Source of the DNA: Mesorhizobium sp. B2-1-1
GTDB taxonomy: Bacteria; Pseudomonadota; Alphaproteobacteria; Rhizobiales; Rhizobiaceae
Assembly: GCF_006442975.2 (NCBI RefSeq)
Contig: NZ_CP083954.1
Span: forward strand, 558,001-622,000
Length of the DNA: 64,000 nucleotides
Direction: 5' to 3'
The notes beneath the pieces were generated by a model, which was given only the letters and a program-made list of their open reading frames with translations, was not told where the DNA came from and searched no databases. Positions 41,544 to 50,568 of the stretch are shown piece by piece; position 1 is the first letter of the stretch, and every line of letters starts with the position of its first letter. A program made the position numbers and the translations under genes.

Positions 41544-42437
41544 TCATTGGCTGTGTTTTCGAAGCGCGTCGACAATGACCTTGAAGGCCGGCGAGTTCTG
41601 GCGACTGCTTGGATAGTATAGGTAATAGCCGGCGAATTTCGGCGCCCAATCGTCGAGCACGAGTTGCAGCCGGCCGGCGGCAACATGCGCCGTGACCAGA
41701 TCCTCGGGCACATAGGCAAGCCCGTAGCCGGCAATGGCGGCGTCGACCATCGGCAGGGTCGAGTTGAACACGAGTTGGCCATCGACGCGCACACGCAGAG
41801 CCTGGCGGGCCTTCTGGAATTCCCAGGCATAGAGGCCACCGGCGCTGGTCATGCGCAGGTTGATGCAATTGTGGCCGATCAGGTCTTGCGGCGCCTTCGG
41901 CACGCCACGTCCGGCGATGTAGGCCGGCGAGCCTACGGCAACAAGTCGCCAGTCCGGCCCGATGCGCACGGCGATCATGTCCTTCTCCACGCTTTCGCCA
42001 AGCCGCACGCCAGCATCGAAACCATCCTCGACAATGTTGCGCAATCCGTTGTCCCGGCTGAATTCGAGCTTGATGTCGGGATAGTCGGCAAGGACAGGCC
42101 GCAGTTTCGGCCAGACCAGCTGCTCGAGCGCATGATCGGAGACGGTGATGCGCACGGTCCCCGAGGGTTTGTCGCGATAGGCCGTCAGCGCCGCGATGTC
42201 GGTTTCGATATCGACGATGCGCGGTGCCAGGGATTGACGCAACCGCTCCCCCGCCTCGGTCGTCGAGACACTGCGCGTCGTTCGCGCCAGCAGCCGCAGG
42301 CCCAGGCGCGTTTCGAGCCGCTTGATGGTGTGGCTGAGGGTCGATTGAGTAATACCGATCTTGGCGGCGGCCTTGGTGAAACTGCGCTCCTCGGCCACCA
42401 TCAGGAACCACAGAAGATCGTTGAAGTTTTCGCGCAT
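41544..42437 (-). CDS. LysR-family transcriptional regulator
   Basis: A 297-residue regulator. The helix-turn-helix is at residues 1-60: F-L-M-V-A-E-E-R-S-F-T-K-A-A-A-K-I-G-I ... L-G-L-R-L-L-A-R-T-T-R-S-V. An effector-binding domain follows with S-A-G-G-L-Y-A-W-E-F. ATG 42437 is chosen over an upstream in-frame start because the family begins at M-R-E-N. It is divergent from the MFS/alcohol-dehydrogenase cluster, which it presumably activates. Confidence 0.9.
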   Translation of the reverse strand: MRENFNDLLWFLMVAEERSFTKAAAKIGITQSTLSHTIKRLETRLGLRLLARTTRSVSTTEAGERLRQSLAPRIVDIETDIAALTAYRDKPSGTVRITVSDHALEQLVWPKLRPVLADYPDIKLEFSRDNGLRNIVEDGFDAGVRLGESVEKDMIAVRIGPDWRLVAVGSPAYIAGRGVPKAPQDLIGHNCINLRMTSAGGLYAWEFQKARQALRVRVDGQLVFNSTLPMVDAAIAGYGLAYVPEDLVTAHVAAGRLQLVLDDWAPKFAGYYLYYPSSRQNSPAFKVIVDALRKHSQ

Positions 42438-42604
42438 GGCCTTCTGCCCCGCTGAATACGGCCCGACGTTATTTATGGCCTGCATCGATAAGTTCAAGCG
42501 ACTTTCAGCCGCTAATCATTCCAATAGTCCGGCGCTATCTCCTGTCGCGAACGGGCCGCCGATGCGTTTTCCGGCGGCCGGCTTTTTGTGCGTGGTGACG
42601 GCTG

Positions 42605-43795
42605 ATGGAAACGACTTACGACGACAGGCTGGTGAAGCCTCGGGCAGCATGGGGTGCGGTGTTCTCGATGACGCTTTGCGTCGCCGTCCTCATCGCTTCC
42701 GAGTTCATGCCGGTCAGCTTGCTGACGCCGATCGCCGACGGGCTCGGCATCACCGAAGGCCGGGCGGGACAGGCGATCTCGGTCTCCGGCATCTTCGCGG
42801 TCGTCACCAGCCTGTTCATCGCCGGCCTGACGCGGCATATCGACCGCAAGCTGGTGCTGACGTCGTTCTCGCTGCTGCTCGCCGTGTCCGGCTTGGTGGT
42901 GACCTTTGCGCCCAACTATGCCGTGCTGATGATCGGCCGCGTCTTGCTCGGCATTGCCATCGGCGGTTTCTGGTCGATGTCCACCGCGATCGTGATGCGC
43001 CTCGTGCCGGAGGACTCCGTGTCCGAGGGCCTGGCGATGATCAACGCCGGCAACGCCATCGCGGCAACCATATCGGCGCCGCTCGGAAGCCTGCTCGGCG
43101 ATTATGTCGGCTGGCGCGGCGCGTTCTTCCTCGTGGTGCCGCTGGCCCTCTTTGCCCTTGTCTGGCAAAGCTTCAGCCTGCCTGCGCTGCCGCCACGCGG
43201 CCGCAAGGCGTCGGGCAATGTCCTCCGGTTGCTGCTGCGCCGTCAGGTCGCGCTCGGCATGACCTCGATCCTGTTGCTCTTCATGGGCCAGTTCGCGCTC
43301 TTCACCTATCTCAGGCCTTTCCTGGAAACCGTGACCGGTGTCGGCGTTTCGGCGCTCTCGGCGATCCTGCTCGTGATGGGACTAGCAGGCGTCGCCGGCA
43401 CCTGGACCATAGGCCGGCTGCTCAAGACGCGGCTCTACGGCATCGTCATCATCATTCCGCTGGCCATGGCGCTGTTGGCGGTCGCATTGATCGTGCTTGG
43501 ATCGATGCCGGTGGCCGTCACCGCGTTGCTCGTCGGCTGGGGCTTTTTCGGAACCGCGGCGCCGGTCGGCTGGGGCACCTGGCTGAGCCGCGCGCTGCGC
43601 GACGATGCCGAAGCCGGCGGCGGCTTGCAGGTCGCCGTCATCCAGTTCGCCATCACGCTCGGCGCGGCGGGCGGCGGCCTGCTGCTGGACACGCTCGGCT
43701 GGCGAAGCCCCTTCGCACTTGGCGCGGTGCTGCTTGTGGGATCCGCGCTGGCCGCGGCGGCAGCCGCCCATGACCACTCCAAGGGCGCACCATGA
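42605..43795 (+). CDS. MFS transporter, DHA1 type (NepI/AraJ-like)
   Basis: A 396-residue, 12-segment exporter. Visible motifs are I-A-S-E-F-M-P-V-S-L-L-T-P-I in the first segment, D-R-K-L-V-L (motif A) near residue 80, and G-R-V-L-L-G-I-A-I-G-G-F-W near residue 113, as in AraJ/NepI-type efflux proteins. The substrate is unknown. It leads a plus-strand cluster, its TGA overlapping the start of the next gene (ATGA). Confidence 0.9.
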   Translation: METTYDDRLVKPRAAWGAVFSMTLCVAVLIASEFMPVSLLTPIADGLGITEGRAGQAISVSGIFAVVTSLFIAGLTRHIDRKLVLTSFSLLLAVSGLVVTFAPNYAVLMIGRVLLGIAIGGFWSMSTAIVMRLVPEDSVSEGLAMINAGNAIAATISAPLGSLLGDYVGWRGAFFLVVPLALFALVWQSFSLPALPPRGRKASGNVLRLLLRRQVALGMTSILLLFMGQFALFTYLRPFLETVTGVGVSALSAILLVMGLAGVAGTWTIGRLLKTRLYGIVIIIPLAMALLAVALIVLGSMPVAVTALLVGWGFFGTAAPVGWGTWLSRALRDDAEAGGGLQVAVIQFAITLGAAGGGLLLDTLGWRSPFALGAVLLVGSALAAAAAAHDHSKGAP

Positions 43796-44259
43796 CACGC
43801 AGCCACATGACGCGCCGCACCGCGGTTGCCGCCGCACTGGCAGCCGCGTTCGCACCCTCCGCCGCGCCAGGCCAAGCCGGCGGAACGGACGGACAGGAGA
43901 AACCGTTGATGAGGATTGCTATTGAAGTGGACGCAATGCGCCTGACGGCATCCCTGTTCGACAATCCGAGCGCGCAGGATTTCGCCGCGATGCTACCGCT
44001 CGATCTGACACTGGAAGACTACGCATCCGTCGAGAAGATCGGCTACCTGCCGCGCAAATTGCGGCTCGAGGGCAGCGGCCCGTTCGACAATGAGGCCATC
44101 GGCGACATCGCCTACTACGCGCCCTGGGGCAATCTCATCTTCTTTTATGGCCCCTACCGGTATTCGCGCGGCCTGATCCGGCTCGGCCGGCTGGACAGCG
44201 GTATCGCGCCGCTGCTGCGCGGCGGACGCTTCAACATACGCATAGAACGCCTGACATAG
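43792..44259 (+). CDS. Exported cyclophilin-like fold protein
   Basis: A 155-residue protein with a twin-arginine-like export signal (M-T-R-R-T-A-V-A-A-A-L) and Ala-rich core cleaved near residue 30. The mature part has the small cyclophilin-like beta-barrel pattern: L-P-L-D-L-T-L-E-D-Y near residue 70, I-G-D-I-A-Y-Y-A-P-W-G-N-L-I-F-F-Y near residue 103 and L-I-R-L-G-R-L near the end. Such proteins are not proven isomerases. Translationally coupled to the MFS gene. Confidence 0.75.
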   Translation: MTRSHMTRRTAVAAALAAAFAPSAAPGQAGGTDGQEKPLMRIAIEVDAMRLTASLFDNPSAQDFAAMLPLDLTLEDYASVEKIGYLPRKLRLEGSGPFDNEAIGDIAYYAPWGNLIFFYGPYRYSRGLIRLGRLDSGIAPLLRGGRFNIRIERLT

Positions 44260-44274
44260 CTCAAGGAGAAAACC

Positions 44275-45291
44275 ATGCTCGGAACAGTTCTTTACGGTGC
44301 CGGCGACATCCGCTGCGAGGAAGTGGCGGAGCCCGAAATCCTTCATCCCACCGACGCCATCCTCAAGCTCTCGGCCACCTGCATCTGCGGCTCCGACCTG
44401 TGGCCCTATCGCGGGCTCCAGCCGCTGAACGAACCGATGCATATGGGCCACGAATATTGCGGCGTGGTGGTGGAAGTGGGCAGCGCGGTGAGAACGGTGA
44501 AGCCCGGCCAGTTCGTCGTCGGCTCGTTCTGCACCTCCGACAACACCTGCCCGCATTGCCGCTTCGGCTTCCCCTCGTCCTGCGAGCAGCGCGAGTTCAT
44601 GAGCCGGGCGCAGGCGCCGATGCTGCGCGTGCCGCTTGCCGACGGCACGCTGGTCGCCACCCCCGGCATGCCCGAGGACGATCTGATCCCGAGCCTGCTG
44701 GCGGCATCGGATGTGCTTGGCACCGGCTGGTATGCCGCCGACGCCGCGCGCGTCGAGCCCGGCGCGACCGCGGTCGTCGTGGGTGACGGCGCGGTCGGGC
44801 TGATGGGCGTGCTTGCGGCCAAGCAGATGGGCGCTGAGCGCATCATCGCCATGAGCCGCCACAAGACGCGCCAGGATCTCGCGCTCGAATTCGGCGCCAC
44901 CGATATCATTTCGGAGCGCGGCGATGACGGCGTGGCGCGGATCAAGGATCTGACCCGCGGCGTCGGCGCGGAATCCGTGCTGGAATGCGTCGGCACGCAG
45001 GAATCCATGATGCAGGCGATCAACTGCGCCCGCCCCGGCGGCTCGATCGGCTTCGTCGGCGTGCCGCATGGCGTCCAGCTCGACGGCCAGGGCCTCTTCT
45101 TCGCCCAGAAGAGCCTGCTCGGCGGCCCCGCGCCCGTGCGCCGTTTTCTTCCGCATCTGATGGATCTGGTGCTGGAGCGCAAGGTCAATCCCGGCAAGGT
45201 CTTCGACCTGACCCTGCCGCTGGCCGATGTCGCCGAGGGCTATCGCGCCATGGATGAGAGGCGGGCGATCAAGACGCTGCTTCGTCTGTAA
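44275..45291 (+). CDS. Zinc-dependent alcohol dehydrogenase
   Basis: A 338-residue medium-chain dehydrogenase. Catalytic-zinc ligands are C38 in C-I-C-G-S-D and H59/E60 in G-H-E. The structural-zinc loop carries C86, C92, C95 and C103. The NAD(P) motif G-D-G-A-V-G is near residue 168. It oxidises an alcohol or reduces an aldehyde in the cytoplasm; the substrate is unknown. AAGGAG precedes ATG 44275, 15 bases after the cyclophilin-like gene. Confidence 0.9.
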   Translation: MLGTVLYGAGDIRCEEVAEPEILHPTDAILKLSATCICGSDLWPYRGLQPLNEPMHMGHEYCGVVVEVGSAVRTVKPGQFVVGSFCTSDNTCPHCRFGFPSSCEQREFMSRAQAPMLRVPLADGTLVATPGMPEDDLIPSLLAASDVLGTGWYAADAARVEPGATAVVVGDGAVGLMGVLAAKQMGAERIIAMSRHKTRQDLALEFGATDIISERGDDGVARIKDLTRGVGAESVLECVGTQESMMQAINCARPGGSIGFVGVPHGVQLDGQGLFFAQKSLLGGPAPVRRFLPHLMDLVLERKVNPGKVFDLTLPLADVAEGYRAMDERRAIKTLLRL

Positions 45292-45347
45292 GCGCCGCGC
45301 TGCGTTCAGCCCACAAATGCAGGGGAGCAAATCTTAAGGAGACCAAA

Positions 45348-45806
45348 ATGAAGAAAATCCTGACAGCAGCGGCCGCGAGTGTAGCGGGAGGCATGCCCGT
45401 GCAAGCGCAGGGCATCGAAATCCGCACAAACGGCAGCACGCCGGCGATGATCGGAGCGGCAGAAAACTTTACCGGGCAAGCGGTCATCACTGCGCTGTTT
45501 CCCGCCACCGAGATAACGCGCGCAAGCACGGGGCTGGTGAACTTTGCTCCCGGAGCGCGCACCGTCTGGCACACCCATCCTGCCGGTCAATTGCTGATCG
45601 TCACATCAGGCCAAGGCTGGATTCGCGAAGACGGCAAGGAGGCCCTCGTCATCAATCCAGGCGACGTCGTCTGGATTCCCGCCGGGGTGAAGCACTGGCA
45701 TGGCGCAACCGCCACCAGCCCGATGGCCCATATCGCGTTGAGCTACATGCATGACGGCAAGAATGTCGACTGGCTGGAGCCTGTCTCCGACGAGCAATAC
45801 CGCTGA
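45348..45806 (+). CDS. Secreted cupin-domain protein
   Basis: A 152-residue protein with a signal peptide (cleavage near V-Q-A-Q-G, residue 21) and one cupin barrel. Metal ligands are likely H75 and H77 in H-T-H-P-A-G-Q, Q81, and H116 or H118 in K-H-W-H-G-A. It resembles the small cupins found beside carboxymuconolactone-decarboxylase-like proteins, some annotated as hydroxynitrile lyase-like. Activity is unproven. AAGGAG precedes the ATG. Confidence 0.82.
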   Translation: MKKILTAAAASVAGGMPVQAQGIEIRTNGSTPAMIGAAENFTGQAVITALFPATEITRASTGLVNFAPGARTVWHTHPAGQLLIVTSGQGWIREDGKEALVINPGDVVWIPAGVKHWHGATATSPMAHIALSYMHDGKNVDWLEPVSDEQYR

Positions 45807-45833
45807 CCGTACGCAGGAACGAAAGGCATCATC

Positions 45834-46610
45834 ATGAAACCTTCAACCATTCTCGCACTCGCTTTGTCGATGGGGGCTGCCGACGCTGCGGCGCAGACGG
45901 GGTCGCAGACCGACAGCCTGCCTCCAGAGGATTTGCAGGCCGTCTCGCCCGCCCTTGCGCGCTATGCGACGGACAAGCTTGCCAATGACGTTTGGAAGCG
46001 CCCCGGCCTGTCGCGGCGCGATCGCAGCATCGTCACCATCGCGGCGGTGGTCACCCGGAACCAGGGCATACTCCTGCCGGAGCAGTTGAGCCTCGCCCTC
46101 GACAGTGGCGTGAAGCCGGCCGAGATCTCGGAGATGATCACGCATCTTGCCTTCTATGCCGGGTGGGGCAACGCGATGGCAGCCACGGCCATCGCCAAAG
46201 CGGTGTTCGAGGCACGCGGCATCGGGCCGGACCAGCTCCCCAAGGCTGTCGTCGATTTGCTGCCGCTCGACGAAAAGGCGGAGGCCGATCGTGCCGCACG
46301 GGTCGAGCAAGGCACGGGACCGGCGTCGCCGGGCCTGGTGCGCGACACGACGGAAGTGCTGTTTCGCGACTTGTGGCTGCGTCCCAACCTCGCGCCGCGC
46401 GACCGCAGCCTGGTGACGGTCAGCGCACTGGTCGCCGCCGGTCAGGTGGAGCAGATTCCCTATCATCTCAACAGGGCCATGGATAATGGACTGACGCGCG
46501 CCGAGGCCTCGGAGGTGATCAGTCATCTCGCCTATTACGCGGGATGGCCAAACGCTTTCTCGGCAGCCCCGGTCGCACGCTCCGTATTCGAGAAGCGCTC
46601 CGCCGACTGA
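45834..46610 (+). CDS. Secreted carboxymuconolactone-decarboxylase-family protein, two-domain
   Basis: A 258-residue protein with a signal peptide (cleavage near A-A-A-Q, residue 21) and two AhpD/CMD-like modules. Each has a W-x-R/P-x-x-L-x-x-R-D-R-S-x-V-T motif (residues 54-68 and about 181-196) and a H-L-A-Y/F-Y-A-G-W stretch (near 102 and 238). The redox C-x-x-C of AhpD is absent, pointing to the decarboxylase-like rather than the peroxidase branch. It lies 28 bases after the cupin gene; the two are probably partners. Confidence 0.85.
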   Translation: MKPSTILALALSMGAADAAAQTGSQTDSLPPEDLQAVSPALARYATDKLANDVWKRPGLSRRDRSIVTIAAVVTRNQGILLPEQLSLALDSGVKPAEISEMITHLAFYAGWGNAMAATAIAKAVFEARGIGPDQLPKAVVDLLPLDEKAEADRAARVEQGTGPASPGLVRDTTEVLFRDLWLRPNLAPRDRSLVTVSALVAAGQVEQIPYHLNRAMDNGLTRAEASEVISHLAYYAGWPNAFSAAPVARSVFEKRSAD

Positions 46611-46756
46611 CCGTTTTCGGCCGTGACGACTTCTCCGTTCGAGCAGCGCGAAGTAGCAATGCGGAGAGCATGTGGAGAACTGCCCAGGGCAAATTCAGTG
46701 CGGCCTGGCGGATCGAGGCCGAAAGCCGACGCGGGCGGTATGACCTGACATTGCGC

Positions 46757-47341
46757 TCAGCCGGCGCGCGATCCCGGCGCTTCCGGCCGGAGATAGACCG
46801 TCAGGCAGCAGCAACAGATCGCCAGTCCGGCGATCGGGTATTTCAGGGCGACGACCGCCGCCAAGCCGAAAAGGCACAGCGTCACGATCGAGCGGATGCG
46901 CATGACCTTGCGCACCTTGAGCGGAACGGTGTCGGCCGGCATCGGGCCGATGAGTTCCCGGATCAGGAGAATGTAGGTCAGGTTCACCAGGAAGAAGACG
47001 ACCGCGTAGAACGCCACCGGCTGCGGGGCCAGCTCGCTGACCGCCATCCACGCGGTTGCCAGCGGCAGCAGCGACACCGAGAACAGGTGCGCGAAATTGT
47101 ACCACATCAGGCTGGTCGTCGCCGCCGTGGCATGGCGCAGGAGATGATGGTGGTTCGCCCAGACGATGGCGATGAAGAGATAGCTCACGCCGTAGCTCAG
47201 CCATGTCGGCCACAAGGCCAGCAACGCAGTGAAGGTCGGCACCTCCGGTGGGCGCAGGTCAAGCACGAGCACGGTGATAAGGACGGCGAACACGCCATCC
47301 GAAAATGCGCTCAATCGCTCAAGCCCTGTCGAGGGAAGCAC
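46757..47341 (-). CDS. TMEM175-family potassium channel-like membrane protein
   Basis: A 194-residue protein with about six hydrophobic segments and the signature R-L-S-A-F-S-D-G-V-F-A-V-L-I-T near residue 8, matching the F-S-D motif of bacterial TMEM175 channels, followed by W-A-N-H-H-H-L near residue 61. Such proteins form potassium-selective tetramers. The start is GTG 47341 and has no strong Shine-Dalgarno. A cysteine run (C-C-C-C) stands in the last membrane segment. Confidence 0.82.
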   Translation of the reverse strand: MLPSTGLERLSAFSDGVFAVLITVLVLDLRPPEVPTFTALLALWPTWLSYGVSYLFIAIVWANHHHLLRHATAATTSLMWYNFAHLFSVSLLPLATAWMAVSELAPQPVAFYAVVFFLVNLTYILLIRELIGPMPADTVPLKVRKVMRIRSIVTLCLFGLAAVVALKYPIAGLAICCCCLTVYLRPEAPGSRAG

Positions 47342-47455
47342 CTGGAGTGTCCTTGTCGAGGTTCGTCCGGCCTATGGTAGCATCGCCACCCGCAATATCC
47401 ATGGCTGCCCAGTTGAGATCGCTAACGCGTTGCTTCGCGCCAAGTCCAACTCCGC

Positions 47456-48157
47456 TCACGACGCCTTGGCCAGAAAGCTCTGGTAATCCGATTTGGCCTG
47501 CAGCAGGCGCAGCACGTTCTCGCGCGAGCCGCGCACATGGGCGCGCGCCAGGGCGCCGGCGCGCTTGGCGTCGCCGGCGCAGATCGCCTCGACAATCTCG
47601 GCATGCTCGTCGCGGGCGATCTTCCATTCGTCGAGCCACAGCAGTTCCGTCCAGACATAGTGCTGGCACTTGTCGAGGATGCCGCACAGCATGCCGTGCA
47701 GCATGGCATTGCCGCTGATTTCGGCGATGACGCGGTGCAGGTCGATGCCGACTTCAAGCTCCTGGAATTTTTCCCTTGTGGTTCGATCCGCAATGGCGGC
47801 CAGCCTCTCGCATTCGGCCAGCATGACGCGCAGCCGCGCCTTGTCTTTCTCGGTGGCCGCAGCCGCCGCCAGTTCGGTGGCGTGGCCGTCGAGCAGTTCG
47901 CGGATGTCGAAGGCCTCGCGGAACATGTTTATGTCGAACTCGGTGACGGCGTAGCCCTGCCGCGGCCGGCCGGTGACCAACCCGTCGCGCTCGAGGCGGT
48001 TGAAGGCCTCGCGCACGGGCGTGCGGCTGACATTCAGCTTTGCCGCAATGTCGCTCTCGGTGACGCGCGCGCCCGGCGGGATCTGGCCGGTCACGATCAT
48101 TGCCTTGAGCGCGGAATAGACCGAGTCGCGCAGCGTGTTTTTTGTTTCCTTGGCCAA
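47456..48157 (-). CDS. GntR-family (FCD) transcriptional regulator
   Basis: A 233-residue regulator from TTG 48157. The winged helix (about 10-75) has A-L-K-A-M-I-V-T-G-Q-I-P-P-G-A-R-V and N-V-S-R-T-P-V-R-E-A-F-N-R-L. The FCD effector domain has D-I-R-E-L-L-D-G and metal-binding His positions near L-H-R-V-I-A-E-I-S-G-N and H-A-E-I-V-E-A. A longer frame from TTG 48220 is possible, but that codon lies inside a predicted operator, so the shorter form is preferred. Divergent from the polyamine-type ABC operon, which it likely represses. Confidence 0.85.
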   Translation of the reverse strand: MAKETKNTLRDSVYSALKAMIVTGQIPPGARVTESDIAAKLNVSRTPVREAFNRLERDGLVTGRPRQGYAVTEFDINMFREAFDIRELLDGHATELAAAAATEKDKARLRVMLAECERLAAIADRTTREKFQELEVGIDLHRVIAEISGNAMLHGMLCGILDKCQHYVWTELLWLDEWKIARDEHAEIVEAICAGDAKRAGALARAHVRGSRENVLRLLQAKSDYQSFLAKAS

Positions 48158-48211
48158 GTTCCGTATCCAGTCTCCGGTCCGTGCCGGAAATCGATGTGTT
48201 TCGCGCGTAGC

Positions 48212-48331
48212 TGTATTCAAAATCGGCGCGTTTTGCCATTCCCCGGCCCCGGGTCGGTGGCCCCAAGGCCCCGCCGAGCGGTGTTGACTTCGCTGATCCC
48301 CGAGCTACACTCAGAATTGTATACAAAATCG
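48212..48331. promoter_or_regulatory. GntR-type operators in the divergent gap
   Basis: TGTATTCAAAATCG at 48212-48225 and TGTATACAAAATCG at 48318-48331 are direct copies differing in one base. The second includes the perfect palindrome TTGTATACAA (48317-48326), typical of FCD-type GntR operators. They lie on either side of the gap, one close to each divergent gene, consistent with autoregulation and control of the transporter. Confidence 0.7.
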
Positions 48332-48375
48332 CATGCGAAATCAAAAACAATGGGAACGCCGGTTGGAGAACCGAA

Positions 48376-49416
48376 ATGAACAGCACCAAAGGCATTAGCG
48401 TCGTTGCCATAGCGGGCCTCATGGCAACGGTCACGGCGCCCGCCGCGGCAGGCGACACCATTACCGTCGCCTCATGGGGCGGCACCTATCAGGAGGCGCA
48501 GGCCAAAGCCTTCTTCAAGCCGACCGCCGATGCGCTCGGCATCACCATCAAGGAAGACACCACCAACGGTCTCGATGACGTGCGCCTGCAGGTGACAGGC
48601 AACGCGGTGAAGTGGGACATCACCGAGCTCGGCGCCGACGAATGCGCGCGCGGCTCGAAGGAAGGGCTTTTCGAAAAGCTCGACTACAACCTCATCGACA
48701 AGAGCGGCATCAATCCCAAGCTCGTGCATGACGACTGGGTCGGCATCTCCTACACCTCCGTGGTACTCGTCTACCGGACCGACGTATTCGGTGACAAAGG
48801 CCCCAAGACCTGGGCCGACTTCTGGAATGTGGAGAAGTTTCCCGGACGGCGCGCACTGAGCAGCAGCCAGGCGACGGAGACGCTTAGCGTTGCAGCCCTC
48901 GCCGAAGGCATTCCGATCGACAAGGTCTATCCTGTCGACATCGACGGCGCGCTGAAATCGGTCGACAAGATCCGTGGCCATGTCGATGCCTGGTGGACTT
49001 CCGGCGCGCAGGCCATGCAACTGGTGAAGGACGGCGAGGTCGACATGGCAAGCATCTGGAACGGCCGCGCCGGCACCTTGAAGAAGGAAGGCGCGCCGGT
49101 CAGCTTCTCCTTCGACCAGGGCGTACTCACCGCCGACTGCATGGTCATTCCCAAGGGCGCCAAGAACAAGGAGGTCGCGATGAAGGCGCTGGCGATGTTC
49201 GTCAGTCCGCAATTACAGGCCAATCTGCCGCTTTATGTCGACAACGGACCGGTCAACGAGAAGGCGTTCGAGACCGGGAAGATCCCGCCGGAGCGGATCA
49301 AGGACATCAACTCGTCGCCTGAGAACGTCAAGAAGCAGGTGCTGCAGGACGCCGAGTTCTGGCGCGACAACCTCGTCGAGGCGACGGAGAAGTTCAACAA
49401 TCTGATCCAGCAATAG
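48376..49416 (+). CDS. Polyamine-type ABC transporter substrate-binding protein (PotD/F-like)
   Basis: A 346-residue periplasmic protein. Signal peptide cleaved near residue 25 (A-A-A-G-D), then the V-A-S-W-G-G-T-Y-Q-E start of SBP_bac_8-type polyamine-like binding proteins, with A-W-W-T-S-G-A-Q near residue 205 and W-N-G-R near residue 228. It binds a polyamine, amino-acid derivative or related cation. First gene of a five-gene operon ending in a gamma-glutamyltransferase, which suggests a gamma-glutamylated ligand, as an inference. Confidence 0.88.
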   Translation: MNSTKGISVVAIAGLMATVTAPAAAGDTITVASWGGTYQEAQAKAFFKPTADALGITIKEDTTNGLDDVRLQVTGNAVKWDITELGADECARGSKEGLFEKLDYNLIDKSGINPKLVHDDWVGISYTSVVLVYRTDVFGDKGPKTWADFWNVEKFPGRRALSSSQATETLSVAALAEGIPIDKVYPVDIDGALKSVDKIRGHVDAWWTSGAQAMQLVKDGEVDMASIWNGRAGTLKKEGAPVSFSFDQGVLTADCMVIPKGAKNKEVAMKALAMFVSPQLQANLPLYVDNGPVNEKAFETGKIPPERIKDINSSPENVKKQVLQDAEFWRDNLVEATEKFNNLIQQ

Positions 49417-49485
49417 ACCGGAAACCCTGACATTGCGGGGCCGCCTGGCCCTGCTTCTTGGAGTCCTGCCCAGGAGAAAACAATC

Positions 49486-50568
49486 TTGTCCATTGCGCCA
49501 TCCGCGCTGCCGATCGGCATGCGCGCGATAGAGAAACGTTTTGGCTCCGTATCGGTGCTGCGCGACCTCAATCTCGACGTCGCGGCCGGCGAATTCCTGA
49601 CGTTGCTCGGCCCTTCCGGCTCCGGAAAGACGACGCTGCTGATGATCCTGGCGGGATTCGTCAGGGCCAATGCCGGCTCAATCAAGGTCGGCGACGAGGA
49701 GATCATCACCACGCCGCCGCACAGGCGCAATATCGGCATGGTGTTCCAGAACTATGCCCTGTTCCCGCATATGAACGTCTTCCACAACATCGCCTTTCCG
49801 CTGAAGCAGCGCCGCGTTCCGGCCGCCGAGACGGTGGAACGCGTCGAGAAAGCGCTGGAGTTGGTGAAGTTGCAGGGCCTCGGCGAACGGCGCGTCGACC
49901 AGCTCTCCGGTGGCCAGCGCCAGCGCGTGGCGCTGGCGCGCGCCATCGTGTTCGAGCCGCGCATCGTGCTGATGGACGAGCCGCTGTCGGCGTTGGACAA
50001 GGGCTTGCGCGAGCACATGCAGATCGAACTGCGCGCCCTGCATCGGCGGCTTGGCATGACGACTGTCTATGTCACGCACGACCAGCGCGAGGCGATCACC
50101 ATGTCGGATCGTATCGCCGTCATGAATGCCGGGCGCATCGAGCAGCTCGACAAGCCCGAAATTCTCTACGCCGCGCCGCGCACCCGGTTCGTCGCCGGCT
50201 TCATCGGGGAATCGAATTTCATTCCCGTCGAATGCCGCAGCGGTTCGGTCTGGTACGAGGACAGGCAAATCCACACCGCGGCGCCGGCGCCGGCATCGGG
50301 CCAGCAGCTGATGGTGGTGCGGCCGGAAAAGCTGCGGCTGCTGTCAAATGCAGAGCCGGCCAAGGGCGTCAACGTGCTCAGCGCGACGCTCAGTGACGTG
50401 ATTTATCAGGGCGACAGCTTCGTCTGCTACGCCGTGCTGCGCGACGGCAGGCAGCTGACATTGCGCGACTATTGCCGCAGCGACGTGCTGGCCAGGTTGC
50501 CGGCCTCCGGGCAGCCGATCGCGCTTGGCCTCGATGCGCAGGATACGATCCTGGTGGCGGCGGACTGA
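49486..50568 (+). CDS. Polyamine-type ABC transporter ATP-binding protein (PotA-like)
   Basis: A 360-residue ATPase. Walker A is G-P-S-G-S-G-K-T near residue 44, the signature is L-S-G-G-Q-R-Q-R near residue 140, Walker B is I-V-L-M-D-E-P near residue 160, and the C-terminal TOBE regulatory domain starts near residue 280. Start TTG 49486; GGAG lies upstream. Its TGA overlaps the permease ATG (TGATG). Confidence 0.92.
   Translation: MSIAPSALPIGMRAIEKRFGSVSVLRDLNLDVAAGEFLTLLGPSGSGKTTLLMILAGFVRANAGSIKVGDEEIITTPPHRRNIGMVFQNYALFPHMNVFHNIAFPLKQRRVPAAETVERVEKALELVKLQGLGERRVDQLSGGQRQRVALARAIVFEPRIVLMDEPLSALDKGLREHMQIELRALHRRLGMTTVYVTHDQREAITMSDRIAVMNAGRIEQLDKPEILYAAPRTRFVAGFIGESNFIPVECRSGSVWYEDRQIHTAAPAPASGQQLMVVRPEKLRLLSNAEPAKGVNVLSATLSDVIYQGDSFVCYAVLRDGRQLTLRDYCRSDVLARLPASGQPIALGLDAQDTILVAAD

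Noticed and set aside
42438..42604. LysR T-N11-A box between the second lysR gene and the MFS gene
   Set aside because: A TTAT...ATAA dyad is visible, but several equally weak matches occur in the gap and none stands out.
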